A stretch of 64,000 nt of DNA from DASXRA01 sp963737425 (GTDB lineage Bacteria; Actinomycetota; Actinomycetes; Mycobacteriales; Jatrophihabitantaceae): contig CAVTSX010000009.1 in the NCBI GenBank assembly GCA_963737425.1, forward strand, positions 186,001 to 250,000, written 5' to 3'. Under the pieces are notes generated by a model. The model was not told the origin of the DNA. It worked only from the letters and a program-made list of their open reading frames with translations, and did not search any database. This document shows, one piece after another, positions 9,723-17,357 of this stretch; the stretch's first letter is position 1, and every line of letters starts with the position of its first letter. The position numbers and the translations under genes were made by a program.

Positions 9723-12700
9723 CAGCGTCCCGTCGTCACGGTCGTGCGCCCCGGACGCAGCGGCACGACAAGGTTGCCTGCGTCGATCTGGCCGATGACC
9801 GGCGGCCCGTCCGGCGCTTCGATCTCGAAGTCGCCCAGTGCGTAACCGGCCAGCGGCCAGCGCAGCGTGCCGGTCATGTTGCCGGGCAGGTCGACGCTCA
9901 CGCGGTAGCGCGGCGACTGCTCGATGTCGACGCCGACCAGGCCGCGCACCGTGGCCACCGTGCCGGTAGCCCGGGCGAGCGTGGCCGGGGCCGGGGCGAT
10001 CTCAACCCGCTCACCACCTGGTTCGACGACGCGCACACCCAGCAGGAACCGGGCAATCACGTTCGCCGGGCCGGACGTCCAGGGATGGCTGAACGTCGTG
10101 TTCGACTTCACGATCGGCGACCAGGCCTCCATCGTCTGGGTGGCGCCCCACGTCTCGATCATCGACAGCCACGACTCAGCGCGGCGGCTCGTCATGATCT
10201 CGAGGGCGGCGTCGGCGCGGCCGCCACGGTAGAGCGCCTCGAGCAGCCATTGCGCCGCGTTGGCGCTGACCCGCACCGGCGCCGCGGTGTTGCTCACCAG
10301 CCAGTTCGCGATCCGGGCCAGTTCCGCATCGGGGGCCACGCCGTGCGCGGCTGCGTACACACTCGCGTGCTGGGCTTCGTGCGTGGTGCCCTCGCCGTCG
10401 AAGTACGCGCCGGTGGTCGCGTCGTAGAACTGGGTGTTCAGAGACGCCCGCATCGTCTCGGCCAGCGCCGCATAGTGCGCGGCATCGGACGAGCGGCCCA
10501 GCGCAGAAGCTGCCTTCTGCATAAGGATGAACGCCTGGTACTGCCAGGCGTTCACCACCGTGTTGACCTGCGTGAACACGTACCCGTCGCGCTGCGAGGT
10601 GGGCCAGTCGACGATGTCGCCGTTGTTCTGGCTGGACGCCCCGGGGTCCTTGCGGATCAGCCCGTCGGCGTCGAGCCAGCGCTCGCCCTGCTCGGCGATG
10701 TGCATGTCGAAGTCGGCGGCCAGCGCATCGGGATCACCGGTCTCCAGGTACTCCTCCCACGCGGTGGTGATCGTCATGAACTTGTACTCGGTGGGCCACG
10801 CGGGCCGCCGGAGCAGGTAGCGGTTCGACTGGCGCACGATGTCGTAGCTGCGTGACAAGGCCATCTCGCCGCGCCCGTGTACGACCAGGTCGCCTTCGTA
10901 GGCGTCACGTTCACGGGTCGGGCTGTCCATGTGGACGTCCTGGCGGTTGGCCGCGATCGTGTACGCGCAGAACGCCCACACCTTGTCCAGATCGGGATTC
11001 GAGGACGAGAAGGCCGCGACGTGTGCGGGCTGCGGCGTCACCTGTTCGAGCAGCGTGACCGCGTGGGACAGATCAAGCGCCGGATCGGTGATCAACTGCG
11101 CCCAGCGGAAACAGCGGTAGCCCCAGTGCTCGATGCTCTGCGGCCCGTCGCGCAGCGTCCACGTCTCGCGATAGGTGGTCTGCGCCCGCAACTGGTAGCG
11201 CACCGTGCCGTCGGCGTTGCGCTCCTCGCCGAGGCGGATCTCGACGGTCGTCCCGGCCGTGCCGGGAGGCGCGTCGATCGTCAACCGGAGGCCCGCTGAC
11301 AGCTCGCGCCCGGTGTCGACCAGCCACTGCCCGTCGGCGATCTTGGTAACGCTGACCGGCCGGTGCTCGACCTGCTCGATGTCGGCGGCGGCACCCGGTG
11401 CCAACCCAACGAGTGGCGCCGCGGCGACGGCCGGGGCGAAGTCGTCGCCGTGATAGCCCGCGTCGCGCCAGCCGATCGACTCGTGGCGCGCGTCGAACGC
11501 CTCGTTCGGGGCGACGTAGTACGGAGTCTTGAAATCGCCCGCCCAGAGCAGGTTCCTGCCGCCCGGGCGCGCCGCCCAGTCCGGGCCGGACGTCACGTTC
11601 ACAACCCGCCCGTCGGTGTAGTGGACGTCGAGCAGCGCCTGGAACTGCTTGCCGCTCTGCGCCCAGCACTGGAACGCCAGCGCGTTCGGTGCGCCGGCGC
11701 GCAGCGCGCTCGTCACGTCATGCGCCTGGTAGCGCGGCGCGTCGACCGAGCGGGCCGGTCCGAGGCCGACGTGCCGCCCGTTGCACCAGGCCCGGTAGAC
11801 GTTCTGCCGCGCCCCGGTGGGTGATTGCGCGGTGGCGAACAGGTAGCCGCCCGCGATCTTGCCGGGCGGCAGCGCGAACTCGTACCGCACCAACGCCCAG
11901 TCGTCGGGGCCGGGTACGCCCAGCACGCCCGCGGTGCTGGTACCGACCAGAAGCCGCCCGTTGTCGAGGCCGCCGAACGGCGGTAGATCGCCCGGCGTCG
12001 AGAAGTCATTGCTGTACAAGGGGTTTCCGGCCAGGTCGGTGATGACCACGTCGTCGACCCAGAACGATTCGGTCGACCCGGTGCGGAAGCCGAACGCCCC
12101 GTTGTGGTCAGCCAGCCCGGTCGCGGTGTCGACCGCCTGCCCGTTGATCGACGTGGTGATCGTGTCGCCGTTGGCCTCGACGCGCAGCGCGAACGCTTCG
12201 GTAGAGATGGCCACGCTCAGTGGCACTTCGGCCAGCACCGTGTACGCGCCGTTGACGACGACGTGCCGGCGCAGGACGCCCGGCGAGCCCGCGACCAGTT
12301 GCCACATGTAGCCGTTGCGCAGGTCGTTCGACATCCGGACGAAGATGCCCGCCCGCAACTGTCGTATCTGGACGGCGGCCTCGAACACCGCATCGCCGAA
12401 CGATGGCTGCGGGGTCGGCGCCGACCACAGCGAGGCGGCGCCGGACCAGTCCGCATCGGCCAGCGGACCCAGCACGATCCGGGTGGGCGCCGACCAGTCC
12501 GTCCACCGTCCCGGCCCGACGCCCGTCTGCACGCGCACCCGCCAGTACGCAACCTGCCGAGGCTGCAGCGGCGCGAACGGCCAAGCCACCGCGGTACTCG
12601 CGCCCGACGCGACCGCCCTCGTCGTCTCGATCCGCGCACCGGGCACGAATCCTCGCCCGTCGCGGGTCAACTGGATCTCGTAGCCGCTCTGCACTCCCCC

Positions 12701-12940
12701 GTCGCGCCCGGGATGGACCGGCACCTGCCACCACAGCCGGGGCGTCGCGCTGGTGACGCCGACCGCATCGTCACGAAGGGCGGTCAGCAGGGACGAAGGG
12801 GCGTCGCCGAGCGGCCCGCCGCCGTCGGCCCGGGCGGGCACGGCGGGAAGGCCGACCGCCGCCACGCCCGCACCGGCCGCAGCTATGGACAGAAAGCGAC
12901 GTCGCGACAAAGGAATCCGGGCGTCGGCACTGTCTGGCAT
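9722..12940 (-). CDS. Tat-exported GH78 alpha-L-rhamnosidase
   Basis: First gene of the glycosidase operon, 1072 residues. ATG 12940 is chosen over upstream starts because AAGGAG lies about 8 bases before it and the Tat signal SRRRFLS with a long Ala-rich hydrophobic core comes directly after. The order is an Fn3-like domain (about 55-150), a LamG-like insert (about 185-310, VEANGDTITTSING), Bac_rhamnosid_N-like sandwiches, and the six-hairpin barrel. The acidic motif DSPTRERDAYEGD lies near residue 675 and TMEAW, with the presumed base Glu, near 937. A very similar LamG-like insert occurs in the neighbouring GH106 protein. Tat export implies folding before secretion, unlike the Sec-type signals of its operon partners. 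Confidence 0.88.
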   Translation of the reverse strand: MPDSADARIPLSRRRFLSIAAAGAGVAAVGLPAVPARADGGGPLGDAPSSLLTALRDDAVGVTSATPRLWWQVPVHPGRDGGVQSGYEIQLTRDGRGFVPGARIETTRAVASGASTAVAWPFAPLQPRQVAYWRVRVQTGVGPGRWTDWSAPTRIVLGPLADADWSGAASLWSAPTPQPSFGDAVFEAAVQIRQLRAGIFVRMSNDLRNGYMWQLVAGSPGVLRRHVVVNGAYTVLAEVPLSVAISTEAFALRVEANGDTITTSINGQAVDTATGLADHNGAFGFRTGSTESFWVDDVVITDLAGNPLYSNDFSTPGDLPPFGGLDNGRLLVGTSTAGVLGVPGPDDWALVRYEFALPPGKIAGGYLFATAQSPTGARQNVYRAWCNGRHVGLGPARSVDAPRYQAHDVTSALRAGAPNALAFQCWAQSGKQFQALLDVHYTDGRVVNVTSGPDWAARPGGRNLLWAGDFKTPYYVAPNEAFDARHESIGWRDAGYHGDDFAPAVAAAPLVGLAPGAAADIEQVEHRPVSVTKIADGQWLVDTGRELSAGLRLTIDAPPGTAGTTVEIRLGEERNADGTVRYQLRAQTTYRETWTLRDGPQSIEHWGYRCFRWAQLITDPALDLSHAVTLLEQVTPQPAHVAAFSSSNPDLDKVWAFCAYTIAANRQDVHMDSPTRERDAYEGDLVVHGRGEMALSRSYDIVRQSNRYLLRRPAWPTEYKFMTITTAWEEYLETGDPDALAADFDMHIAEQGERWLDADGLIRKDPGASSQNNGDIVDWPTSQRDGYVFTQVNTVVNAWQYQAFILMQKAASALGRSSDAAHYAALAETMRASLNTQFYDATTGAYFDGEGTTHEAQHASVYAAAHGVAPDAELARIANWLVSNTAAPVRVSANAAQWLLEALYRGGRADAALEIMTSRRAESWLSMIETWGATQTMEAWSPIVKSNTTFSHPWTSGPANVIARFLLGVRVVEPGGERVEIAPAPATLARATGTVATVRGLVGVDIEQSPRYRVSVDLPGNMTGTLRWPLAGYALGDFEIEAPDGPPVIGQIDAGNLVVPLRPGRTTVTTGR

Positions 12941-12968
12941 GAGCGCTGCTCCTTGTGGTGACGCCCGG

Positions 12969-12982
12969 TTGTAACGCTTCAA
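12969..12982. promoter_or_regulatory. LacI-type operator of the glycosidase operon
   Basis: TTGTAACGCTTCAA is an imperfect palindrome centred on CG, the usual form of LacI-family operators. It lies about 11 to 24 bases downstream of the predicted transcription start of the glycosidase operon. Its core on the minus strand (TGAAGCGTTACA) matches 9 of 12 bases of the operator at 25055-25072 that precedes the rhamnose operon. Shared control by the LacI-family protein at 25266 is inferred. Confidence 0.6.
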
Positions 12983-12999
12983 TGGCACAGCCAGATTGG

Positions 13000-13028
13000 A
13001 CGCTATGCCTCTGAGTTGCCGTGAGCAA
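13000..13028 (-). promoter_or_regulatory. Promoter of the glycosidase operon
   Basis: On the minus strand TTGCTC (13023-13028) and TAGCGT (13000-13005) are separated by 17 bases, a good sigma-70-type arrangement. The LacI-type operator lies just downstream and the GH78 start codon about 60 bases further on. Confidence 0.5.
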
Positions 13029-13127
13029 TGCATTGGCGGCGCTCTGACCGGGTTCGGCCACACCCGGCCGAAAGCTCCCGGCTCGGCTACCGGTGGGTAC
13101 CCGCTCGCACCAGTACCGTTGCCTCTC

Positions 13128-13346
13128 GTGAGCTACGAGAATCTCTGGGTCGTGACGTTCTTCCATCCGGCAGACCTGGAGGCGAAGGTGCCGCGCGTCG
13201 TCGGCCCGTTCCCGGCAATCGAGGCGGCCGAGGATTTCGACCGCCAGCTGCGCGCGGCGTGGCCCGCCGACGAGGAACTCGACGTCACGGTCGTACAGGT
13301 CGAGGCGAGCGAGCCCGTCGAGGACCTCCTGCGCCACACCGGCTGA
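13128..13346 (+). CDS. Small conserved-looking protein, unknown function
   Basis: A 72-residue acidic protein beginning at GTG 13128 (SYENLWVVTFFHPADLEAK). It contains an aromatic beta-rich start and a helix rich in Glu, Ala and Asp, with no signal peptide or membrane segment. The frame is open further upstream, but that part has poor coding character. No ribosome binding site is visible. TACCGT ends 8 bases before the GTG, so leaderless transcription is possible. Its stop is 2 bases from the convergent stop of rhaB. I do not recognise the family. Confidence 0.55.
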   Translation: MSYENLWVVTFFHPADLEAKVPRVVGPFPAIEAAEDFDRQLRAAWPADEELDVTVVQVEASEPVEDLLRHTG

Positions 13347-13348
13347 GC

Positions 13349-14836
13349 TCAACCGGCGCGGACGTCCGCCAGTTGCTTCGCCGCAGCGCGCCATCGCGCA
13401 TCGTCGCCTGAAGGCTCGAAGCGCCGCAGCGGCTGGGTCTCGCGGACGAGTCGGCGCAATGCGTCGAGCCCGCCGTCGACGACGCCCGCGGCTCGCGCCT
13501 GCACCAGGATGTTGCCGAGCGCCGCGGCCTCGGCCGGGCCGGCCACCACCGGCAGGCCACACGCATCGGCGGTCAACCGGCACAGCAACGCATTGCGCGA
13601 GCCACCGCCGACGAGGTGGATCACCTCGGCGCTGCGCCCCGACAGGCGCAGCGCATCGTGCACCGTGGCGCGGAACGCCAGCGCGAGACTGTCGAGGATG
13701 CAGCGCACCGTCTCGGCGCGCGACGACGGCACGGGTTGCCCGGTGCGGGCGCAGTAGGCGGCGATTCGCGCGGGCATGTCGCCCGGCGGCAGGAACCCGG
13801 AGTCGTCGACATCGACCAGCGACCGGAACGGATCGACGTGCGCGGCCTCGTCCAGCAACGCGGTCACCTCGCCCGTCCACCCGTCCGCTCGCCATGCTCG
13901 TTCGGACTCCTGCAGCAGCCACAGGCCCATGACGTTGCGCAGGTAGCGGATCGTCGCGTCGACGCCGCCCTCGTTGGTGAAGTTCGCCTGTCGGCTCTCG
14001 TCGGTCAGGATCGGCTCGTCGAGTTCGACGCCGACCAGCGCCCAGGTGCCGCACGAGATGTAGACGAACCGATCCGACTCGACCGGCACCCCGACCACCG
14101 CCGACGCGGTGTCATGCGAGCCGACGGCGACGACGGGCACGTCCGCCGGCAGCCCCGCGTCCCGCGAGACCGCGGGCAGGAGACGGCCGACGAGGTCTCC
14201 GGGCTGGCGCAACGGCGGGAGAATCGCCGGGTCGAGGCCGAGGCGGGTCGCCAGCTCAACCGCCCAAGTGCCCGAACGGATGTCGAGCAGTTGGGTGGTC
14301 GACGCATTGGTCAGCTCGGCGCCCTTGCTGCCGGTGAGCCAGTAGCCGAACAGGTCGGGCACGAGCAACAGCGTGCTGGCAGCCTCGAGCGCCTGCGTCG
14401 ACCGAGCGGCGACCAACTGGAACAGCGTGTTGATCGGCATGAGCTGGATGCCCGTCGTCGCATAGAGGTCCTCGGGCGAGACGATGCGCAGCACCTCGTC
14501 GACGACGCCGTCGGTGCGCGCGTCGCGATAGTGCACCGGGTTGCCGACGAGCGCCCCGGACGCGTCGAGCAGGCCGTAGTCGACCGCCCATGAGTCGATG
14601 CCGATGCCGGCCAGATCAGCACGCGCGGCTGCCGCATGCAGGCCGGCCAGCGTCTCGCGGAACAGCCCCAGGATGTCCCAGTGCAGCGTCGCGCCGACCC
14701 GCACCGGAAGGTTCGCGAAGCGGTGCACCTCCTCGGTCGAAAGCGACTGCGGCCCGACCCGGCCGAGCACGACCCGCCCGGACGAGGCACCGAGGTCGAC
14801 CGCCGCGAACGCCGCGGCACCCTGGTCCTCGCTCAC
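13349..14836 (-). CDS. rhaB: Rhamnulokinase
   Basis: Phosphorylates L-rhamnulose to L-rhamnulose-1-phosphate with ATP, in the cytoplasm. The 495 residues match FGGY kinases of the RhaB type: AVDLGASSGRVVLG at the N-terminus, GIDSWAVDYGLLD near 80, the substrate-loop segment around GSHDTASAVVG near 240, and the C-terminal VGGGSRNALLCRLTADA motif. GTG 14836 is chosen because upstream codons fall in a 57-base tandem duplication with little coding sense, and the length then matches the family. It is the last gene of the rhamnose operon, downstream of the LuxR-type HTH gene. Confidence 0.92.
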   Translation of the reverse strand: MSEDQGAAAFAAVDLGASSGRVVLGRVGPQSLSTEEVHRFANLPVRVGATLHWDILGLFRETLAGLHAAAARADLAGIGIDSWAVDYGLLDASGALVGNPVHYRDARTDGVVDEVLRIVSPEDLYATTGIQLMPINTLFQLVAARSTQALEAASTLLLVPDLFGYWLTGSKGAELTNASTTQLLDIRSGTWAVELATRLGLDPAILPPLRQPGDLVGRLLPAVSRDAGLPADVPVVAVGSHDTASAVVGVPVESDRFVYISCGTWALVGVELDEPILTDESRQANFTNEGGVDATIRYLRNVMGLWLLQESERAWRADGWTGEVTALLDEAAHVDPFRSLVDVDDSGFLPPGDMPARIAAYCARTGQPVPSSRAETVRCILDSLALAFRATVHDALRLSGRSAEVIHLVGGGSRNALLCRLTADACGLPVVAGPAEAAALGNILVQARAAGVVDGGLDALRRLVRETQPLRRFEPSGDDARWRAAAKQLADVRAG

Positions 14837-14944
14837 CGTGCCGTCATTCGCTCCGCTCCTCACTCGCTGGCGCTCGCTGCGATGCTCGCTCACCGTGCCG
14901 TCATTCGCTCCGCTCCTCACTCGCTGGCGCTCGCTGCGATGCTC
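14831..14944. repeat. 57-base tandem duplication at the 5' end of rhaB
   Basis: Two nearly perfect adjacent 57-base copies (14831-14887 and 14888-14944) start with GCTCACCGTGCCG and are rich in GCTCGCT-like words. Each copy carries the same GTGAGCGA context on the minus strand, so it repeats the apparent rhaB start codon in frame (57 = 19 codons). The duplication separates rhaB from the HTH gene and looks like an intergenic repetitive sequence rather than part of the kinase. Confidence 0.9.
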
Positions 14945-14946
14945 AC

Positions 14947-15183
14947 TCACAGGATGCCGACCCGCACCGCCCACACCACCGCCTGGACCGGAGTGTCGAC
15001 TCCGATGCGATCGCAGAGCGCCCGGATACGCCGCCGTACGGTTCGCTCACTGAGGTTGAGCCGCCGCGCGATTGCGTCGAGCACGAGACCGTCCGCAACC
15101 AGGCCCAGCAGCCTCGCATCGTCTTCGGCCAGCATCGGCGACGGCATCATGCGGTCGGTCATGGCAACTGCAACTCCACTCAC
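14947..15183 (-). CDS. Solitary LuxR/GerE-type HTH protein
   Basis: A 78-residue DNA-binding protein made almost only of a GerE helix-turn-helix (about 22-78: LVADGLVLDAIARRLNLSERTVRRRIRAL, then VDTPVQAVVWAVRVGIL). No receiver, PAS or sensor domain precedes it. GTG 15183 has AGGAG 6 bases upstream. ATG 15162 is an alternative. It lies inside the rhamnose operon between rhaEW and rhaB, on the same strand. A role in regulating the operon is possible but only inferred from position. Confidence 0.75.
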   Translation of the reverse strand: MSGVAVAMTDRMMPSPMLAEDDARLLGLVADGLVLDAIARRLNLSERTVRRRIRALCDRIGVDTPVQAVVWAVRVGIL

Positions 15184-15217
15184 CGAGGACTCCTCTCTGC
15201 GGCCGGCCGCTGGTCAG

Positions 15218-17242
15218 CTAACGCAAGAACGCCGCCGCGACGCCGGCATCGACCGGAATATGAACCCCCGTTGTGTGCGAGAGATCGCCGCCCGTTAGCG
15301 CGAACACCGCGTTCGCCACGTGTTCGGGTAGCACCTCGCGTTTGAGCAACGTTCGCTTCGCGTAGAACGCGCCAAGCTCTTCCTCGGGCACGCCGTAGAC
15401 CGCCGCGCGCTGCGTGCCCCAGCCTCCGGCGAAGATGCCCGACCCCCGCACGACCCCGTCCGGATTCACGCCGTTGACGCGGATGCCGTGCTCGCCGAGC
15501 TCAGCAGCGAGCAACCGCACCTGATGTGCCTGGTCGGCCTTGGCCGCGCCATAGGCGACATTGTTCGGCCCGGCGAAGACGCTGTTCTTGCTTGATATAT
15601 AGACGATGTCGCCGCCGATGCGCTGCGCGATCATCGCGCGGGCGGCCTCACGCGAAACCAGGAACGAGCCGCGCGCCATCACGTCGTGCTGCAGATCCCA
15701 GTCCTGCTCGGAGGTCTCGAGCAGCGGTTTGCTGATCGACAGCCCGGCGTTGTTCACGACCAGGTCGACACCACCGAATGCCAGGACGGCCTGCGCAAAG
15801 GCCGCGCTCACCATCGAGGCATCCGTGACATCGACGCTGACCGCGACCGCGACGTCGGTGCTGCCGATCTCGCTTGCCACCCTCGCCGCCGCCTCGGCGT
15901 CGCGGTCGGCGATCACCACGCACGCGCCCTCGGCGGCGAGCCGGTGGGCGATCGCCCGGCCGATGCCCGAACCGGCACCCGTCACCAGCGCGATGCGGGT
16001 CGCGAGCGGTTTCGGCGCAGGCATCCGTTGCAGCTTCGCCTCTTCGAGTGCCCAGTACTCGATGCGGAACTTCTCCGACTCGTCGATCGGCGCGTACGTC
16101 GAGATCGCCTCGGCGCCGCGCATGACGTTGATCGCGTTCACATAGAACTCGCCGGCCACCCGGGCGGTCTGCTTGTCCTTGCCGTAGCTGAACATTCCGA
16201 CGCCGGGCACCAGCACGATCGCCGGATCGGCGCCCCGCATGGCCGGACTGTCCGGCGTGGCGAATTTCTCGTAGTAGGCGCGGTACTCGTCGCGGTAGGC
16301 CGCGTGCAACTCGCGCAGGCGGGCGATGGCGACTTCGAGCGGCACGTCCGGCGCGAGATCGAGAACCAGCGGCCGGACCTTGGTGCGCAGGAAATGATCG
16401 GGGCACGACGTGCCCAGGGCGGCCAGGCGCGGATGCTCGGCGCGGGCCACGAAATCCAGCACGGCGTCGGAGTCGGTGAAGTGGCCGACCTGCGGCTTGT
16501 CCGTCGACGCCAGCCCGCGGATGACCGCAGCCAGCGCGGCCGCCCGCGCCCGCCGCTCCGCCTCGGGCAGCGTCTGGTACACCACCGGGCCGAACGGCTC
16601 GGGCCGGCCACGCGCGGCGATGAAGGCCTCCGCCTCCCGGATGATCGACAGCGACCGCTCCTCGCACTCCGAACTGGTCGCACCCCAGGCGGTGATGCCG
16701 TGACCGCCGAGCACGCAGCCGATCGCCTGCGGATTCGCTTTCGCGATTGCCGCGATGTCGAGCCCGAGCTGGAATCCGGGACGCCGCCACGGCACCCACA
16801 CCACCCGATCGCCGAAACACTCGGCGGTCAGCCGCTCGCCGTCGGCGGCCGTGGCGAGCGCAATGCCGGAGTCCGGATGCAGGTGATCGACGTGCGGCGC
16901 ATCGACCAGGCCGTGCATCGCCGTGTCGATCGACGGCGCCGCGCCGCCCTTGCCGTGCAGGCAGTAGTCGAACGCGGCGACCATCTCGTCCTCGCGCTCG
17001 ACGCCCGGGTAGACATCGACCATCGCCCGCAGGCGGTCCAGGCGCAGCACGGCGAGCCCGCCCGGAGTCAACGTGCCGAGGTCGCCGCCAGATCCCTTCA
17101 CCCACAGCAGCTCGACCGGCTGCCCGGTGACCGGATCCGGGGCCGAACCCTTCGCCGAGGTATTGCCACCGGCGTAGTTCGTGTTACGCGGATCGGCACC
17201 CAGCCGGTTCGACCGGGCGATCAGTTCCTCGACAGTGCTCAC
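15218..17242 (-). CDS. rhaEW: Bifunctional rhamnulose-1-phosphate aldolase / L-lactaldehyde dehydrogenase
   Basis: A 674-residue fusion. The N-terminal half (about 1-390) is a class II aldolase/adducin-type domain that splits L-rhamnulose-1-phosphate into dihydroxyacetone phosphate and L-lactaldehyde; NYAGGNTSAKG and the HLHPDSGIAL metal-binding segment are visible. The C-terminal half (from about 410) is a short-chain dehydrogenase with the cofactor motif TGAGSGIG, NNAG and the YGAAK catalytic pair, expected to oxidise lactaldehyde to L-lactate. GTG 17242 is preferred because GAGGGA lies 8 bases upstream. The frame continues through a nested inverted repeat that is probably untranslated. The product L-lactate can be used by lutABC about 30 kb away. 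Confidence 0.9.
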   Translation of the reverse strand: MSTVEELIARSNRLGADPRNTNYAGGNTSAKGSAPDPVTGQPVELLWVKGSGGDLGTLTPGGLAVLRLDRLRAMVDVYPGVEREDEMVAAFDYCLHGKGGAAPSIDTAMHGLVDAPHVDHLHPDSGIALATAADGERLTAECFGDRVVWVPWRRPGFQLGLDIAAIAKANPQAIGCVLGGHGITAWGATSSECEERSLSIIREAEAFIAARGRPEPFGPVVYQTLPEAERRARAAALAAVIRGLASTDKPQVGHFTDSDAVLDFVARAEHPRLAALGTSCPDHFLRTKVRPLVLDLAPDVPLEVAIARLRELHAAYRDEYRAYYEKFATPDSPAMRGADPAIVLVPGVGMFSYGKDKQTARVAGEFYVNAINVMRGAEAISTYAPIDESEKFRIEYWALEEAKLQRMPAPKPLATRIALVTGAGSGIGRAIAHRLAAEGACVVIADRDAEAAARVASEIGSTDVAVAVSVDVTDASMVSAAFAQAVLAFGGVDLVVNNAGLSISKPLLETSEQDWDLQHDVMARGSFLVSREAARAMIAQRIGGDIVYISSKNSVFAGPNNVAYGAAKADQAHQVRLLAAELGEHGIRVNGVNPDGVVRGSGIFAGGWGTQRAAVYGVPEEELGAFYAKRTLLKREVLPEHVANAVFALTGGDLSHTTGVHIPVDAGVAAAFLR

Positions 17243-17259
17243 GTTCGTCCCTCGTCCTC

Positions 17260-17329
17260 GTTGAGTGGTGCGTTTCGCGTTGAGTGGTGCGTTGTAACGC
17301 ACCACTCGGGCCGTAACGCACCACTCAAC
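17260..17329. repeat. Nested double-stem element, copy 1
   Basis: Two direct copies of GAGTGGTGCGTT (17263, 17282) are followed by two inverted copies AACGCACCACTC (17296, 17315). Unit spacing is 19, 14 and 19 bases. The inner pair can form a hairpin around GTA and the outer pair extends it. It fills most of the gap between rhaI and rhaEW. The same design recurs at 42378, 55064 and 55917. Confidence 0.95.
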
Positions 17330-17357
17330 GGAAGCGACGGCCGCGGCTTCGCGACGC

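Noticed and set aside
17260..17329. Repeat units considered as a CRISPR array
   Set aside because: There are only four units, two of them inverted, with linkers of 2-7 bases; there are no spacers and no cas genes in the window.
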